Below, in pieces: positions 63,906-64,000 of a DNA stretch of 64,000 nucleotides. Origin of the DNA: Blautia coccoides. GTDB lineage: Bacteria > Bacillota > Clostridia > Lachnospirales > Lachnospiraceae. The stretch is taken from contig NZ_CP136422.1 of the NCBI RefSeq assembly GCF_034355335.1, positions 1,367,001 through 1,431,000 on the forward strand. The letters are read 5' to 3'. The notes beneath the pieces were generated by a model. That model searched no databases and had not been told where the DNA came from. It saw nothing but the letters and a program-made list of their open reading frames with translations. A program made the translations under genes and the position numbers. Every line of letters begins with the position of its first letter. Within the stretch, counting starts at the first letter, position 1.

Positions 63906-64000
63906 AGCAGGGAAAATGGGGACAGGGAGCACCAAAGCCTTCAGAGGAATTTCATAACAGATTTGAGGAGAGTTTGAAACTGATAGAGAAAAAGGCAGAG
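63899..64000 (+). CDS. probable anti-sigma factor, 3' cut by window edge
   Basis: Starts with ATG at 63899, overlapping the sigma gene by 7 bp, with AAGGAGGAAG upstream. Only 34 residues are visible: MLEQGKWG, then a hydrophilic helix-like stretch EEFHNRFEESLKL. The translational coupling and position suggest the anti-sigma partner, a membrane protein in most relatives, but the fragment is too short to show a membrane segment or domain. Confidence 0.6.
   Translation, partial: MLEQGKWGQGAPKPSEEFHNRFEESLKLIEKKAE

Overview
The window reads as a chromosomal segment of a Gram-positive anaerobe of the Clostridia, most likely a Lachnospiraceae member close to Blautia. The reasons are a PolC-type replicase next to ispG, DUF5716/DUF5717 proteins, a T-box-controlled NSS transporter, lipoboxes, strong AGGAGG ribosome binding sites and sigma-A promoters with 17-bp spacers. 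I see no rRNA, prophage, insertion sequence or CRISPR array. Assignments come from reading motifs and gene order by eye; no database search was possible.

Layout. 1-4637: two GH31 alpha-xylosidase-type hydrolases around a DUF624 membrane protein. 4771-7021: a YbjQ protein and a GntR/ATPase/permease ABC operon with a visible operator. 7203-10763: a nitroreductase-like protein, then a GT2-TPR glycosyltransferase and a collagen-like surface protein. 10846-20405: an accessory catabolic block with an AbgB-like amidohydrolase, a catalytically dead beta-lactamase-fold/DUF302 fusion, tRNA-Gly(GCC), two DcuC-family carriers, two UroD-like methyltransferase homologues and a LysR regulator. 20812-23867: c-di-AMP receptor DarA, DUF554, a cupin, a polyferredoxin and an alpha/beta hydrolase. 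24013-29028: a BMP-type nucleoside ABC importer. 29124-35351: BirA, VanZ, a T-box and tyrosine-type NSS transporter, ThyA, DHFR and IlvE. 35537-43965: XpaC/TelA, IspG, PolC and a small membrane protein. 44102-48308: a folate operon, folC-folE-HD-folP-folBK. 48326-48852: two very long nested palindromes. 48894-49988: a HisC/CobD-like aminotransferase. 50273-55869: a three-gene DUF5717/DUF5716/TPR cassette. 56013-64000: purC, purB, NhaC, an AraC regulator with a solute-binding lipoprotein and UroD-like protein, and an ECF sigma factor with the start of its likely anti-sigma gene.

How the genes work together. Folate synthesis (folC-E-P-BK), DHFR and ThyA form one one-carbon/dTMP theme; PurC and PurB make purines. 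The BMP importer probably salvages nucleosides. UroD-like proteins occur in two places, near anion carriers and near a solute-binding protein, always without a corrinoid protein nearby.

The best candidates for undescribed biology are the DUF5717/DUF5716/TPR cassette, whose middle protein looks like an Hsp70-type ATPase domain with a degenerate second phosphate loop; the dead beta-lactamase/DUF302 fusion; the corrinoid-less UroD pair with DcuC carriers; and the twin palindromes at 48326-48852.
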